64,000 nucleotides of DNA from Pseudomonas faucium. GTDB lineage: Bacteria; Pseudomonadota; Gammaproteobacteria; Pseudomonadales; Pseudomonadaceae. Each line of letters opens with the position of its first letter. Positions within the stretch are counted from its first letter, which is position 1. This document shows positions 9,299 through 17,112 of the stretch, piece by piece. The notes under the pieces are model-generated. The model was not told the origin of the DNA. It ran no database searches and saw nothing but the letters and a program-made list of their open reading frames with translations. A program made the translations under genes and the position numbers. The stretch covers positions 124,001 through 188,000 of the forward strand of contig NZ_BQIP01000003.1 in the NCBI RefSeq assembly GCF_021602585.1, read 5' to 3'.

Positions 9299-9757
9299 TC
9301 ATTGCCCCAATGCCTCTGCCCACCTGCGCCGACTGAACTTGAGCCTGACCCGCAGCCGGCGATGCTGATCGGCCGCCAGCGCATCGCGAGGCACGCACTG
9401 GCTCTGGCCAAACCACCGCCCTGCCCTGACGAACCGCAACACCACCAGCCCCGGCAGCGCCACGCTGTCTCGGCACAAGCGCACCGGCTGCCAACCTTGT
9501 GCACGGCTGAACACCCGCCAGCCAAGCGCGTCTCGGCGCACACCGGTGATGGCGTGGTTATCGTTCAGCAGGATTCGTCGGGGAATGGCCCAGCACGCGT
9601 GGGCGATACAGGCAGCCAGAACGGCAAGGCAGCACCACCAGGGCAGCGCACTCGGCCACAAGGCCATCTGCGCCAGCACCTGGCAGGTCAGGTAGGCCGT
9701 CAGCAGCAGGCGCGAGCCCTGCCAACGGCACTCGAAGGATTCACTTGGGCTGGACAC
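9299..9757 (-). CDS. ygfX: YgfX-family membrane protein
   Basis: This 152-residue protein has two adjacent hydrophobic segments (about residues 15-33 and 38-58) followed by a basic soluble tail with [21 protein letters not shown], matching the YgfX (DUF1434) family. In enteric bacteria YgfX was first described as a toxin-like inner-membrane partner of YgfY/SdhE, although that role is debated. Its start overlaps the end of sdhE by 17 nt, the conserved sdhE-ygfX arrangement, so the two are translationally coupled. Confidence 0.8.
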   Translation of the reverse strand: MSSPSESFECRWQGSRLLLTAYLTCQVLAQMALWPSALPWWCCLAVLAACIAHACWAIPRRILLNDNHAITGVRRDALGWRVFSRAQGWQPVRLCRDSVALPGLVVLRFVRAGRWFGQSQCVPRDALAADQHRRLRVRLKFSRRRWAEALGQ

Positions 9758-9995
9758 GGTCCAGGATGATGCGGACCATGCGCTGCAGCTCCGGGTCTTC
9801 GGACTCGGTACGCTCCATGAACCAGCCGAACATGTCCTGGTCCTCGCAGCTCAACAGGCGAACGTAGAGCTCGCGGTCGGCTTCGCTGAGGGTCGGATAG
9901 ACTTCCTGGGTGAATGGCACCAGCAGCACGTCCAGTTCCAGCATGCCGCGGCGGCTGTGCCAGAAAAGCCGGTTGAGTTCAGTTTGTTCGACCAT
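9741..9995 (-). CDS. sdhE: Succinate dehydrogenase assembly factor SdhE (YgfY)
   Basis: SdhE promotes covalent attachment of FAD to the SdhA subunit of succinate dehydrogenase (and FrdA). The 84-residue protein has the diagnostic RGMLELD motif near residues 16-22 and the small helical-bundle pattern ([15 protein letters not shown]). I place the start at the ATG at 9995, giving [18 protein letters not shown], rather than 24 codons further upstream; GGAGGGC precedes this ATG. ygfX overlaps its 3' end. Confidence 0.92.
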   Translation of the reverse strand: MVEQTELNRLFWHSRRGMLELDVLLVPFTQEVYPTLSEADRELYVRLLSCEDQDMFGWFMERTESEDPELQRMVRIILDRVQPK

Positions 9996-10128
9996 GGGGC
10001 CCTCCTCGAATGGTCGCGCAGTATACCGCGCCAAACCGCGCGCGACACCGGGCGTTGGTCTAGTCACCTACCTATTTTGTTACCGGCGTTCTATGATGGC
10101 CGCCAGACTTTAGCCACCGCGATGACCC

Positions 10129-11070
10129 ATGGCCGATTCCGCTTTCTTCAGCCCCCTGTCCCACGAGGGCATCCTCGCCGTCCGCGGCTCCGACGCCGGC
10201 AAGTTCCTGCAGGGCCAGCTGACCTGCAACATCAACTACCTGAGCCTCGAGCACGCCGGCCTCGGCGCCCGCTGCATGGTCAAGGGGCGGATGCAGTCGA
10301 GCTTTCGCATCCTTCCCGAGGGCAATGGCTACCTGCTGGCGATGGCCAGCGACCTGCTCGAGGCGCAACTGGCCGACCTGAAGAAATACGCGGTGTTTTC
10401 CAAAGCCACGCTCAGCGACGAAAGCGCGGCCTGGGTGCGCTTCGGCCTGCAGCAAGGCGATGCCGCGCTGCAAGCCCTGGGTTTGAGCGTGCCGGCCAGC
10501 GCCGGCGCCACCGTGCGCCATGACGGCCTGATCGCCATCACCGCCTCCGTCGGCCGTGTCGAGCTGTGGGTACCGGCCGACAGCGCCGCCCGCGTGCGCG
10601 AAACATTGGCCGCCACCTTGCCTGAAGGCAGCCTCAACGACTGGTTGCTGGGGCAGATCCGCGCCGGTATCGGCCAGGTCATGGGCCCGACCCGCGAGCT
10701 GTTCATCCCGCAGATGATCAACCTGCAGGCGGTCGACGGCGTCAGCTTCAAGAAAGGCTGCTACACCGGCCAGGAAATCGTCGCGCGCATGCAGTACCTG
10801 GGCAAGCTCAAGCGCCGCCAGTATCGCCTGGCCCTGGCCGAGCAGCAGGTCCCTGCGCCGGGCACGGAAATCTTCTCGCCCACCCACGGCTCCTCGGTTG
10901 GCGAAGTGGTGCTTGCGGCCAGCACCGGCCAGGGCTGCGAGCTGCTGGCAGTGCTGAGCGCCGATGCGGTGGAAGATGACAACTTGCACCTGGGCAGCCT
11001 GCAAGGGCCGCGCCTGGCGCTGTTGAGCCTGCCTTACGAACTGGACCGCGACCGGGAAATCCAGCGCTGA
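10129..11070 (+). CDS. ygfZ: Folate-binding protein YgfZ (Fe-S cluster and tRNA modification factor)
   Basis: The 313-residue protein belongs to the GcvT-like YgfZ family. The hallmark KGCYTGQE lies near residue 210, containing the essential cysteine, followed by IVARMQYLGKLKRR. It supports folate-dependent maturation or repair of some [4Fe-4S] enzymes such as MiaB. It is divergent from sdhE with about 130 nt between, a neighbourhood conserved in Gammaproteobacteria. An HDOD gene follows after 31 nt. Confidence 0.93.
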   Translation: MADSAFFSPLSHEGILAVRGSDAGKFLQGQLTCNINYLSLEHAGLGARCMVKGRMQSSFRILPEGNGYLLAMASDLLEAQLADLKKYAVFSKATLSDESAAWVRFGLQQGDAALQALGLSVPASAGATVRHDGLIAITASVGRVELWVPADSAARVRETLAATLPEGSLNDWLLGQIRAGIGQVMGPTRELFIPQMINLQAVDGVSFKKGCYTGQEIVARMQYLGKLKRRQYRLALAEQQVPAPGTEIFSPTHGSSVGEVVLAASTGQGCELLAVLSADAVEDDNLHLGSLQGPRLALLSLPYELDRDREIQR

Positions 11071-11101
11071 CCAGCACGCCACCACTGCGGTAGAGAAGTT
11101 C

Positions 11102-11908
11102 ATGAACAAGCTGGCCGAGACGGTTCAAGCACAGTTGCTCGCTGCCATCGACAACGATGACCTGGTCCTGCCGACCTTGCCGGAAGTCGCCCTGAGCATC
11201 CGCGAGGCCGCCGAAGACACGGAAATCAGCGTTGCCGCGCTGAGCAAGGTGATCGGCCGCGACGCGGCGCTTTCGGCACGCCTGATCAAGGTGGTCAACA
11301 GCCCGCTGCTGCGTGCGGCGGTCGAAGTCACCGACCTGCACACCGCCATCACCCGCCTGGGTATCAACTACAGCTGCAACCTGGCCATCGGCCTGGTGAT
11401 CGAGCAGATTTTCCATGCCCGGTCTTCGGCTGTAGAGCAGAAACTTCGCGATATCTGGGCCAATAGCCTGGAAGTGGCAGGCATCAGCTATGAACTGTGC
11501 CGACGCTACACCCAGCTCAAACCCGACCAGGCGACCCTGGGCGGGTTGGTCCACCAGATTGGCGCGCTGCCGGTGCTGATCTACGCCGAAGAGCACAACG
11601 AGCTGCTTTCCGACCCGGTCTGCCTGCACTATGTGATCGAGCAGATCCAGCCGGTACTGGGCGACAAGATCCTGTCTTCCTGGGAGTTTCCCGAGCAGCT
11701 GGTCAACCTGCCGAGCCAGGTCCAGGACCTGGACCGCAGCACCGACAAGGTCGACTACATCGACGTGGTGCAGATTGCCCGCTGCCTGAGCCAGCGCGCG
11801 CGCAGCCGGCCGCTGGCGGCGCTGCCGGCCTATCGTCACCTGGGCTTGCCGTATGGCACCGAGCTGGAAATCGCCGAGCTGCTCGAAGCGCGGAGCATGT
11901 TGCGCTGA
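11102..11908 (+). CDS. HDOD-domain signalling protein
   Basis: The 268-residue soluble protein carries one HDOD domain over roughly residues 18-215, starting LPTLPEVALSIREAAEDTEISVAALSKVIGRDAALSARLIKVVNSPLL. HDOD proteins are HD-related but often lack catalytic metal ligands, and act as regulators of motility, stress or second-messenger responses. There is no output domain such as GGDEF or EAL. It follows ygfZ in the same direction and ends near a hairpin shared with convergent tctE. The specific role is unknown. Confidence 0.85.
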   Translation: MNKLAETVQAQLLAAIDNDDLVLPTLPEVALSIREAAEDTEISVAALSKVIGRDAALSARLIKVVNSPLLRAAVEVTDLHTAITRLGINYSCNLAIGLVIEQIFHARSSAVEQKLRDIWANSLEVAGISYELCRRYTQLKPDQATLGGLVHQIGALPVLIYAEEHNELLSDPVCLHYVIEQIQPVLGDKILSSWEFPEQLVNLPSQVQDLDRSTDKVDYIDVVQIARCLSQRARSRPLAALPAYRHLGLPYGTELEIAELLEARSMLR

Positions 11909-11926
11909 ACAGCGGATGACCGCTCT

Positions 11927-11943
11927 GGCCCCGCGAAGGGGCC
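11927..11943. terminator. Hairpin between convergent HDOD gene and tctE
   Basis: Arms 11927-11932 (GGCCCC) and 11938-11943 (GGGGCC) pair around GCGAA. It sits between two convergent stop codons and may end both transcripts, though T-runs are lacking. Confidence 0.45.
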
Positions 11944-11958
11944 GGCATTGCCAACCCT

Positions 11959-13338
11959 TCAATCGGCGATGAAACTCACCCGCACCTTCAGCCCACCCTG
12001 CTCGCCATCATGCAGGCTGATCTGCGCCAGGTGCGCCCGGCAGATCTCGCCGACGATGGCCAGCCCCAGGCCGCTGCCCTGGGCACCGCGCCGATAGAAG
12101 CGCTCGAACACCCGCTCGCGCTCATCCTCGGGAATCCCTGGCCCATCGTCCTCGACCTCCAGCACCGCGGGCGCCAGCACCCGCAGGATCACATTGCCGC
12201 CTGCCGGGGTATGCGCCAGGGCATTGTCCACCAGGTTGCTCAGCAACTCGTTGAGCAAGGTCGGTTCGCCCTTGAGCCACACCGGCGCCTCGGCTTCCAG
12301 CGCCAATGCCACGCCGCGGTTATGCGCCAGTGGCGCCATGGCCATGCCCAGCTCGCGCGCCAGCTGGCTCAGGTCCAGGCGCTGCGCGCCGCCTTCGGCA
12401 ATCGCCCGGGCGCCGTTTTCCACGCGCGCCAGCGACAGCAACTGGTTGGCCAGGTGCGTCAGGCGATCGGTACCCTGGGCGGCCGATTCCAGGGTCTGGC
12501 GCCACTGCTCGGGCTGCTGTGAGCGCAGGCCCAGTTCGACCCGCGCCTTGAGCGCGGCCAGCGGCGTGCGCAATTCGTGGGCGGCCTCGGCGATGAACTG
12601 CGCCTGGCGCTCGAACTGCCCGCGCAAGCGCTCGGTGAAGTGGTTCAGGGCATGCACCAGTGGCCCGAGTTCGCGCTGCACCTGCACCACCGGCAGCGCC
12701 CGCAGGTCGTCCGGCTGGCGCTCTTCCACCGCCGTGCGCAGGCGCTCCAGGGGCCGCAGCGCGGCGCTCACGGCAAACCACACCATCACCAGCGCACCCA
12801 GCGCCAGCAAGCCCAGGCGCAGCAAGGTGTCGGCCATCAGCCCGCGGGCCATGCGCACCCGCGCCTCTTCGGTCTCGGCCACGCGGATTTCCGCCATGCC
12901 GTTCATGTTCGGCTCGCTCACCGCCTTGAGCAGGCTGACCACGCGTACATCCTGGCCCAGGTAGGAGGCGTCGTAGAAACGCGCCAGCGCTGGGTAGTCG
13001 TCGGTGCGCGGGGTGCCGGGCGGCGGCGGCGGCAGCTTTTCATAGCCCGAGATCAGCTTCTGGTTGATGTCCAGCACCTGGTAGTAGATGCGCCCGGCGC
13101 TGTCGTAGGCGAAGGTGTCCAGCGCCACGTAGGGCACATCCGCGCTCAGGGTGCCGTCGCGCTGGGACAGCCCGGCGGCGATGGTCCTGGCCGAGGCCAG
13201 CAAGGTGCGGTCGTAGGCGGTGTCGGCAGCTTCGCGGCCATTCCAGTAGGCGCTAAGGCCACTGGCCAGCATCAGCACCACCAGCAACAACGCCAGGTTG
13301 CCCAGGAGCCGCCCGCGCAGGCTGCCGTTGTCACGCAT
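11959..13338 (-). CDS. tctE: Sensor histidine kinase TctE (tricarboxylate two-component system)
   Basis: The 459-residue kinase has one N-terminal helix (about 10-28), a periplasmic two-component sensor region (NGREAADTAYDRTLLASARTI), and a second helix near 155-175. The HisKA box is EAAHELRTPLAALKAR; N and G boxes are LLNELLSNLVDNALAHTP, VEDDGPGIPEDER and GSGLGLAIVGE. The start MRDNGSLRGRLLG at 13338 is chosen because the frame upstream lies inside tctD and lacks membrane character. Its start overlaps the tctD stop by 8 nt. It should sense citrate-type acids and phosphorylate TctD. Confidence 0.9.
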   Translation of the reverse strand: MRDNGSLRGRLLGNLALLLVVLMLASGLSAYWNGREAADTAYDRTLLASARTIAAGLSQRDGTLSADVPYVALDTFAYDSAGRIYYQVLDINQKLISGYEKLPPPPPGTPRTDDYPALARFYDASYLGQDVRVVSLLKAVSEPNMNGMAEIRVAETEEARVRMARGLMADTLLRLGLLALGALVMVWFAVSAALRPLERLRTAVEERQPDDLRALPVVQVQRELGPLVHALNHFTERLRGQFERQAQFIAEAAHELRTPLAALKARVELGLRSQQPEQWRQTLESAAQGTDRLTHLANQLLSLARVENGARAIAEGGAQRLDLSQLARELGMAMAPLAHNRGVALALEAEAPVWLKGEPTLLNELLSNLVDNALAHTPAGGNVILRVLAPAVLEVEDDGPGIPEDERERVFERFYRRGAQGSGLGLAIVGEICRAHLAQISLHDGEQGGLKVRVSFIAD

Positions 13339-14002
13339 CGCGATGCTCGAGCAAATAGCCCAGGCCACGGAAGGTGACGATGGCCACCGGCTGGCCATCG
13401 AGTTTCTTGCGCAGCCGGTGGATGTAGATTTCGATGGCATCGGGGCTGGCTTCCTCATCCAGGCCGAACACCTGGGCGGCCAGTTGCTCCTTGCTCATCA
13501 CCCGGCCCGGGCGGGCGATCAGCGCCTCCAGCACACTCTGCTCGCGCGAGGTCAGGGTCAGGTTGTCTTCACCCAGGGTAAAGCGGCGGGTGTCCAGGTC
13601 ATACACCAGCGGCCCGCAACGCTGCTGGCGCTCGCCACCGAGCACGCTTCGGCGCAGCAACGCCTTGACCCGCGCCTCCAGCTCGGTGAGCTCGAAGGGT
13701 TTGGCCAGGTAGTCGTCGGCGCCAAGGTTCAGGCCGTGCACGCGGTCCTTCACATCGCTGCGCGCGGTGAGCATCAACACCGGCAGGGTCTTGCCCCGGC
13801 TGCGCAGGCGCGCCAGCACCTCGAAACCGTCCATGCGCGGCAAGCCCACGTCGAGCACGGCAACGGCATATTCCTCGCTGGCCAAGGCCAGGTCGGCGGC
13901 CACGCCATCGTGCAATACATCCACGGTCAGGCCATGGCTTTTCAGGGCCTGGGCCACGCTTTCGGCCAGTTGCAGGTGGTCTTCGACCAGCAGCACACGC
14001 AT
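13331..14002 (-). CDS. tctD: OmpR-type response regulator TctD
   Basis: The 223-residue protein has a receiver domain with Asp51 (VAVLDVGLPRMDG) and Lys near 101 (YLAKPF), then an OmpR/PhoB winged-helix domain ending IEIYIHRLRKKLDG. It forms an overlapping pair with tctE and is divergent from the opdH-tctCBA transport genes. In P. aeruginosa and Salmonella this pair induces tricarboxylate uptake. A tandem 11-bp repeat in the divergent promoter region is a likely binding site. Confidence 0.92.
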   Translation of the reverse strand: MRVLLVEDHLQLAESVAQALKSHGLTVDVLHDGVAADLALASEEYAVAVLDVGLPRMDGFEVLARLRSRGKTLPVLMLTARSDVKDRVHGLNLGADDYLAKPFELTELEARVKALLRRSVLGGERQQRCGPLVYDLDTRRFTLGEDNLTLTSREQSVLEALIARPGRVMSKEQLAAQVFGLDEEASPDAIEIYIHRLRKKLDGQPVAIVTFRGLGYLLEHRDA

Positions 14003-14078
14003 CGGATTCTCCCTGCTCGGGTGGGGCGGTGGCGCGGAGTGTACCGCTGTCGCCCGGCCTGTGAAGCCCTTTGTGACA

Positions 14079-14110
14079 AACCTTTCGCGCTGAAAGGTTA
14101 GCGAAAGGTT
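14079..14110 (+). promoter_or_regulatory. Candidate TctD binding site (tandem 11-mers plus inverted copy)
   Basis: GCTGAAAGGTT (14089-14099) is followed directly by AGCGAAAGGTT (14100-14110). Phase-matched 11-bp direct repeats are how OmpR/PhoB-type dimers bind DNA. An inverted third copy AACCTTTC (14079-14086) precedes them. The site lies between tctD and opdH, about 90-120 nt before the opdH ATG. Confidence 0.55.
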
Positions 14111-14173
14111 GGTTGCCTAGCATCGCACCACGGTCGCCCCATGCGCCGAAAAAAGCACCAGCAAGGTGCAACG

Positions 14174-14187
14174 AATAAGAACAATAA
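14174..14187 (+). promoter_or_regulatory. Crc/Hfq catabolite-repression motif before opdH
   Basis: AATAAGAACAATAA contains three overlapping AAnAAnAA motifs immediately upstream of the GGAG ribosome binding site (14090-14093 on the 14,xxx line: 14190-14193) of opdH. Hfq with Crc binds such motifs and blocks translation during growth on preferred carbon sources. Confidence 0.6.
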
Positions 14188-14201
14188 ACGGAGCCATCCC
14201 G

Positions 14202-15491
14202 ATGCTGTCATCGCAGCCGCAGGCATTCGCACCTGCCCGTTCCCTGTCCGCACGCCCCTCGGCCATCGCCAGTGCCCTGGCCCTCGCCGGTGTCGCCCCA
14301 ATGAGCCAGGCCGCCTTCTTCGAAGACAGCACGGCGACCTTCGAAACCCGCAACATGTACTTCAACCGCGACTTCCGCGACGGCACCAGCGCGCAGCAAT
14401 CCAAGCGCGACGAATGGGCCCAGGGTTTCATGCTCAACTTCGAGTCCGGCTATACCGAAGGCCCGGTCGGTTTCGGCCTGGATGCGCTGGGGATGATGGG
14501 CATCAAGCTCGACTCCAGCCCCGACCGCACCGACACCGGCCTGCTGCCGACCCACGACGACGGCAAGGCCGCCGACGAATACTCCAAGCTCGGCCTGACC
14601 GGCAAGGTGAAGGTGTCCAAGACCGAACTGAAGATCGGCACCCTGATCCCTGAACTGCCGACCCTGCAGCCCAACGACGGCCGCATCCTGCCGCAAACCT
14701 TCGAAGGTGGCCTGCTCACCTCCCAGGAAATCAAGGGCCTGACCTTCACCGGCGGGCGCCTGGACAAGGCCAAGGACCGCAACGACACCAACTGGGAAGA
14801 CCTGGCGCTCAACAACAAGAACGGGCGCTTCGGTGGCACCTTCACGGCCGACAACCTCGACCTGGCCGGCCTGGACTACACGTTCACCGACCGCATCACC
14901 GGCAGCTACCACTTCGCCCAGCTCGACGACATCTACCGCCAGCACTTCATCGGCCTGCTCGCCACCCAGCCCTGGGGCCCGGGCACCTTCGGCGCCGACC
15001 TGCGCCTGGCGCTGAGCGACGACGCCGGCGCCGCCAAGGCCGGGCGCATCGACAACACCACCTTCAACGGCATGCTCAGCTACAGCCTGGGCGGGCACAA
15101 GGTCAGCGCCGCCTGGCAGCAGCTGTCGGGCGACAGCGCCTTCCCCTACGTCGACGGTGCCGACCCCTACCTGGTCAACTTCGTCCAGATCAACGACTTC
15201 GCCGGCGCCGACGAGCGCTCCTGGCAGGCGCGCTACGACTACAACTTCGCCGCCCTGGGCATCCCCGGCCTGACCTTCATGACCCGCTACCTCAGCGGTG
15301 ACAACGTCAGCCGCGCCGCCGGTGGCGAGGGCAAGGAGTGGGAGCGCAACACCGAGTTCAAGTACGTGGTACAAAGCGGCCCGTTGAAAGACGTCGCCGT
15401 GCGCCTGCGCAACGCCACCTTCCGTTCCAACTTCGCCCGCGATGCCGACGAAGTGCGGCTGTTGGTGAGCTACAGCGTGGCCCTTTGGTAA
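14202..15491 (+). CDS. opdH: OprD-family outer-membrane porin OpdH (tricarboxylates)
   Basis: This 429-residue precursor is an OprD-family porin. An N-terminal export signal ends near SQAAFFEDS, and the mature protein begins with the family pattern AFFEDSTATFETRNMYFNRDFRD. It ends in a beta-barrel C-terminus (LLVSYSVALW, terminal aromatic residue). The ATG at 14202, preceded by GGAG, is preferred over an upstream GTG. Its position between tctD and tctC indicates tricarboxylate (citrate, cis-aconitate) uptake across the outer membrane. Confidence 0.9.
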   Translation: MLSSQPQAFAPARSLSARPSAIASALALAGVAPMSQAAFFEDSTATFETRNMYFNRDFRDGTSAQQSKRDEWAQGFMLNFESGYTEGPVGFGLDALGMMGIKLDSSPDRTDTGLLPTHDDGKAADEYSKLGLTGKVKVSKTELKIGTLIPELPTLQPNDGRILPQTFEGGLLTSQEIKGLTFTGGRLDKAKDRNDTNWEDLALNNKNGRFGGTFTADNLDLAGLDYTFTDRITGSYHFAQLDDIYRQHFIGLLATQPWGPGTFGADLRLALSDDAGAAKAGRIDNTTFNGMLSYSLGGHKVSAAWQQLSGDSAFPYVDGADPYLVNFVQINDFAGADERSWQARYDYNFAALGIPGLTFMTRYLSGDNVSRAAGGEGKEWERNTEFKYVVQSGPLKDVAVRLRNATFRSNFARDADEVRLLVSYSVALW

Positions 15492-15510
15492 GCCAGTAGC
15501 GGTAACCCAT

Positions 15511-15518
15511 AACAACAA
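15511..15518 (+). promoter_or_regulatory. Crc/Hfq motif before tctC
   Basis: AACAACAA sits 5 nt upstream of the ACGGAG ribosome binding site (15524-15529) of tctC and fits AAnAAnAA exactly. It suggests translational catabolite repression of the binding protein. Confidence 0.6.
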
Positions 15519-15536
15519 TGCTCACGGAGATAGACG

Positions 15537-16517
15537 ATGACCTTTTCACTGCGCCACCTCGTTCTGGCTACCGGTTGCCTGCTGTTGGCCGGCAATGCCC
15601 TGGCCGCTGAACCGAAACGCCCCGAATGCATCGCCCCGGCCTCGCCCGGCGGCGGTTTCGACCTGACTTGCAAGCTGGTGCAGAGCGCCCTGGTGCAGGA
15701 AAAGATCCTCAGCAAGCCGATGCGCGTGACCTACATGCCAGGCGGTGTCGGCGCCGTGGCCTACAACGCCGTGGTCGCCCAGCGCCCGGCCGATGCCGGC
15801 ACCCTGGTGGCCTGGTCCAGCGGCTCGCTGCTGAACCTGGCCCAGGGCAAGTTCGGCCGCTTCGATGAGAACGCGGTGAAGTGGCTGGCAGCGGTGGGCA
15901 CCAGCTACGGCGCCATCGCGGTGAAAAGCGATTCGCCCTACAAAACCCTCGACGACCTGGTCGCGGCGCTGAAGAAGGACCCGAGCAAGGTGGTGATCGG
16001 CTCCGGCGGCACCGTCGGCAGCCAGGACTGGATGCAGACCGCACTGATCGCCAAGGCCGCCGGCATCAACCCGCGCGACCTGCGCTACGTGGCCCTGGAA
16101 GGCGGCGGCGAAATTGCCACCGCGCTGCTCGGTGGCCACATCCAGGTAGGCTCCACCGACATTTCCGACTCCATGCCGCATATCCAGAGCGGCAACATGC
16201 GCATCCTCGCGGTGTTCTCGGAAAACCGCCTGGACGAGCCGGAAATGAAGAACATCCCCACCGCCAAGGAGCAGGGCTACGACATCGTCTGGCCGGTGGT
16301 GCGCGGCTTCTACCTGGGGCCGAAGGTCAGCGACGAAGACTACGCCTGGTGGAAGCAGTCGTTCGACAAGATGCTCGCCTCCGAGGACTTCGCCCAGCTG
16401 CGTGACCAGCGCGAGCTGTTCCCGTTCGCCATGACCGGTGAAGAGCTGGACGGCTATGTGAAGAAGCAGGTGGCCGACTACAAGGCGCTGGCCAAGGAAT
16501 TCGGCCTGATCCAGTAA
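15537..16517 (+). CDS. tctC: Periplasmic tricarboxylate-binding protein TctC
   Basis: The 326-residue precursor has a signal peptide (MTFSLRHLVLATGCLLLAGNALA). The mature part is a BUG/TctC-type solute receptor with the typical ligand loop PECIAPASPGGGFDLTCKLVQ and the middle motif GSGGTVGSQDWMQTALIAKAAGI. It captures citrate-like acids for the TctAB permease. It follows opdH by 45 nt; a REP pair then separates it from tctB, which may uncouple high receptor expression from the permease. Confidence 0.93.
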   Translation: MTFSLRHLVLATGCLLLAGNALAAEPKRPECIAPASPGGGFDLTCKLVQSALVQEKILSKPMRVTYMPGGVGAVAYNAVVAQRPADAGTLVAWSSGSLLNLAQGKFGRFDENAVKWLAAVGTSYGAIAVKSDSPYKTLDDLVAALKKDPSKVVIGSGGTVGSQDWMQTALIAKAAGINPRDLRYVALEGGGEIATALLGGHIQVGSTDISDSMPHIQSGNMRILAVFSENRLDEPEMKNIPTAKEQGYDIVWPVVRGFYLGPKVSDEDYAWWKQSFDKMLASEDFAQLRDQRELFPFAMTGEELDGYVKKQVADYKALAKEFGLIQ

Positions 16518-16533
16518 GCCCGGATGGCCGGTA

Positions 16534-16616
16534 CTGGCCTCATCGCTGGCAAGCCAGCTCCCACAGCTACAGCCGTGCTCCCTCTGTGGGAGCCGGCTTG
16601 CCGGCGATGAGGCCAG
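16534..16616. repeat. REP pair between tctC and tctB
   Basis: Arms 16534-16566 and 16584-16616 are near-perfect reverse complements of about 33 bp. Inside an operon such a structure can stabilise the upstream mRNA (tctC) relative to tctBA. Confidence 0.9.
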
Positions 16617-16650
16617 CACTGCCTCTACCTGCCCCCACGAGGATTCCCCG

Positions 16651-17109
16651 ATGATCCTGCAACGTATCTTCGCCCTGGCCCTGCTGGCGGTCTGCGCCGC
16701 GCTGGCCGTGATGGCCTGGCCCTACCAGGCCGCGTTTTCCTATGAACCGGTGGGCCCGCGCGCCTACCCGCTGCTGATGCTCGGCCTGATGGGCCTGGGC
16801 CTGCTGTACCTGGCCATCCGCCCGACGCCGATCGTGCGCAAGGACGACGAGCCGGCGCTGGACCGCGAAACCCTGACCAAGATCGGTTTCTGCGTCGGCC
16901 TGCTGATCGTCTTCGCCGCCACCTTCGAAGCCCTGGGCTTCATCCTCAGCGCCATCCTGGTCGGCATCCCCATGGCCCGCCTGTACGGCGGCCGCTGGCT
17001 GCACAGCGCCATCGTGGTGGTGGGCATGAGCCTGTTCCTCTACTGGCTGTTCGACCGCGTGATGGATGTGCCCCTGCCCCTTGGCCTGCTGAGCGTACTG
17101 GAGAACTGA
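16651..17109 (+). CDS. tctB: Tricarboxylate transporter small membrane subunit TctB
   Basis: The 152-residue protein has four predicted helices (about 5-25, 35-52, 75-105, 110-140), matching the small subunit (DUF1468) of tripartite tricarboxylate transporters. It supports TctA, the channel subunit, in the inner membrane. GAGGA precedes the ATG. It ends 3 nt before tctA, so the two are tightly coupled. Confidence 0.9.
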   Translation: MILQRIFALALLAVCAALAVMAWPYQAAFSYEPVGPRAYPLLMLGLMGLGLLYLAIRPTPIVRKDDEPALDRETLTKIGFCVGLLIVFAATFEALGFILSAILVGIPMARLYGGRWLHSAIVVVGMSLFLYWLFDRVMDVPLPLGLLSVLEN

Positions 17110-17112
17110 CAC

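Noticed and set aside
12010-13377. Plus-strand open frames across tctE
   Set aside because: They are antisense shadows of a kinase with all expected boxes.
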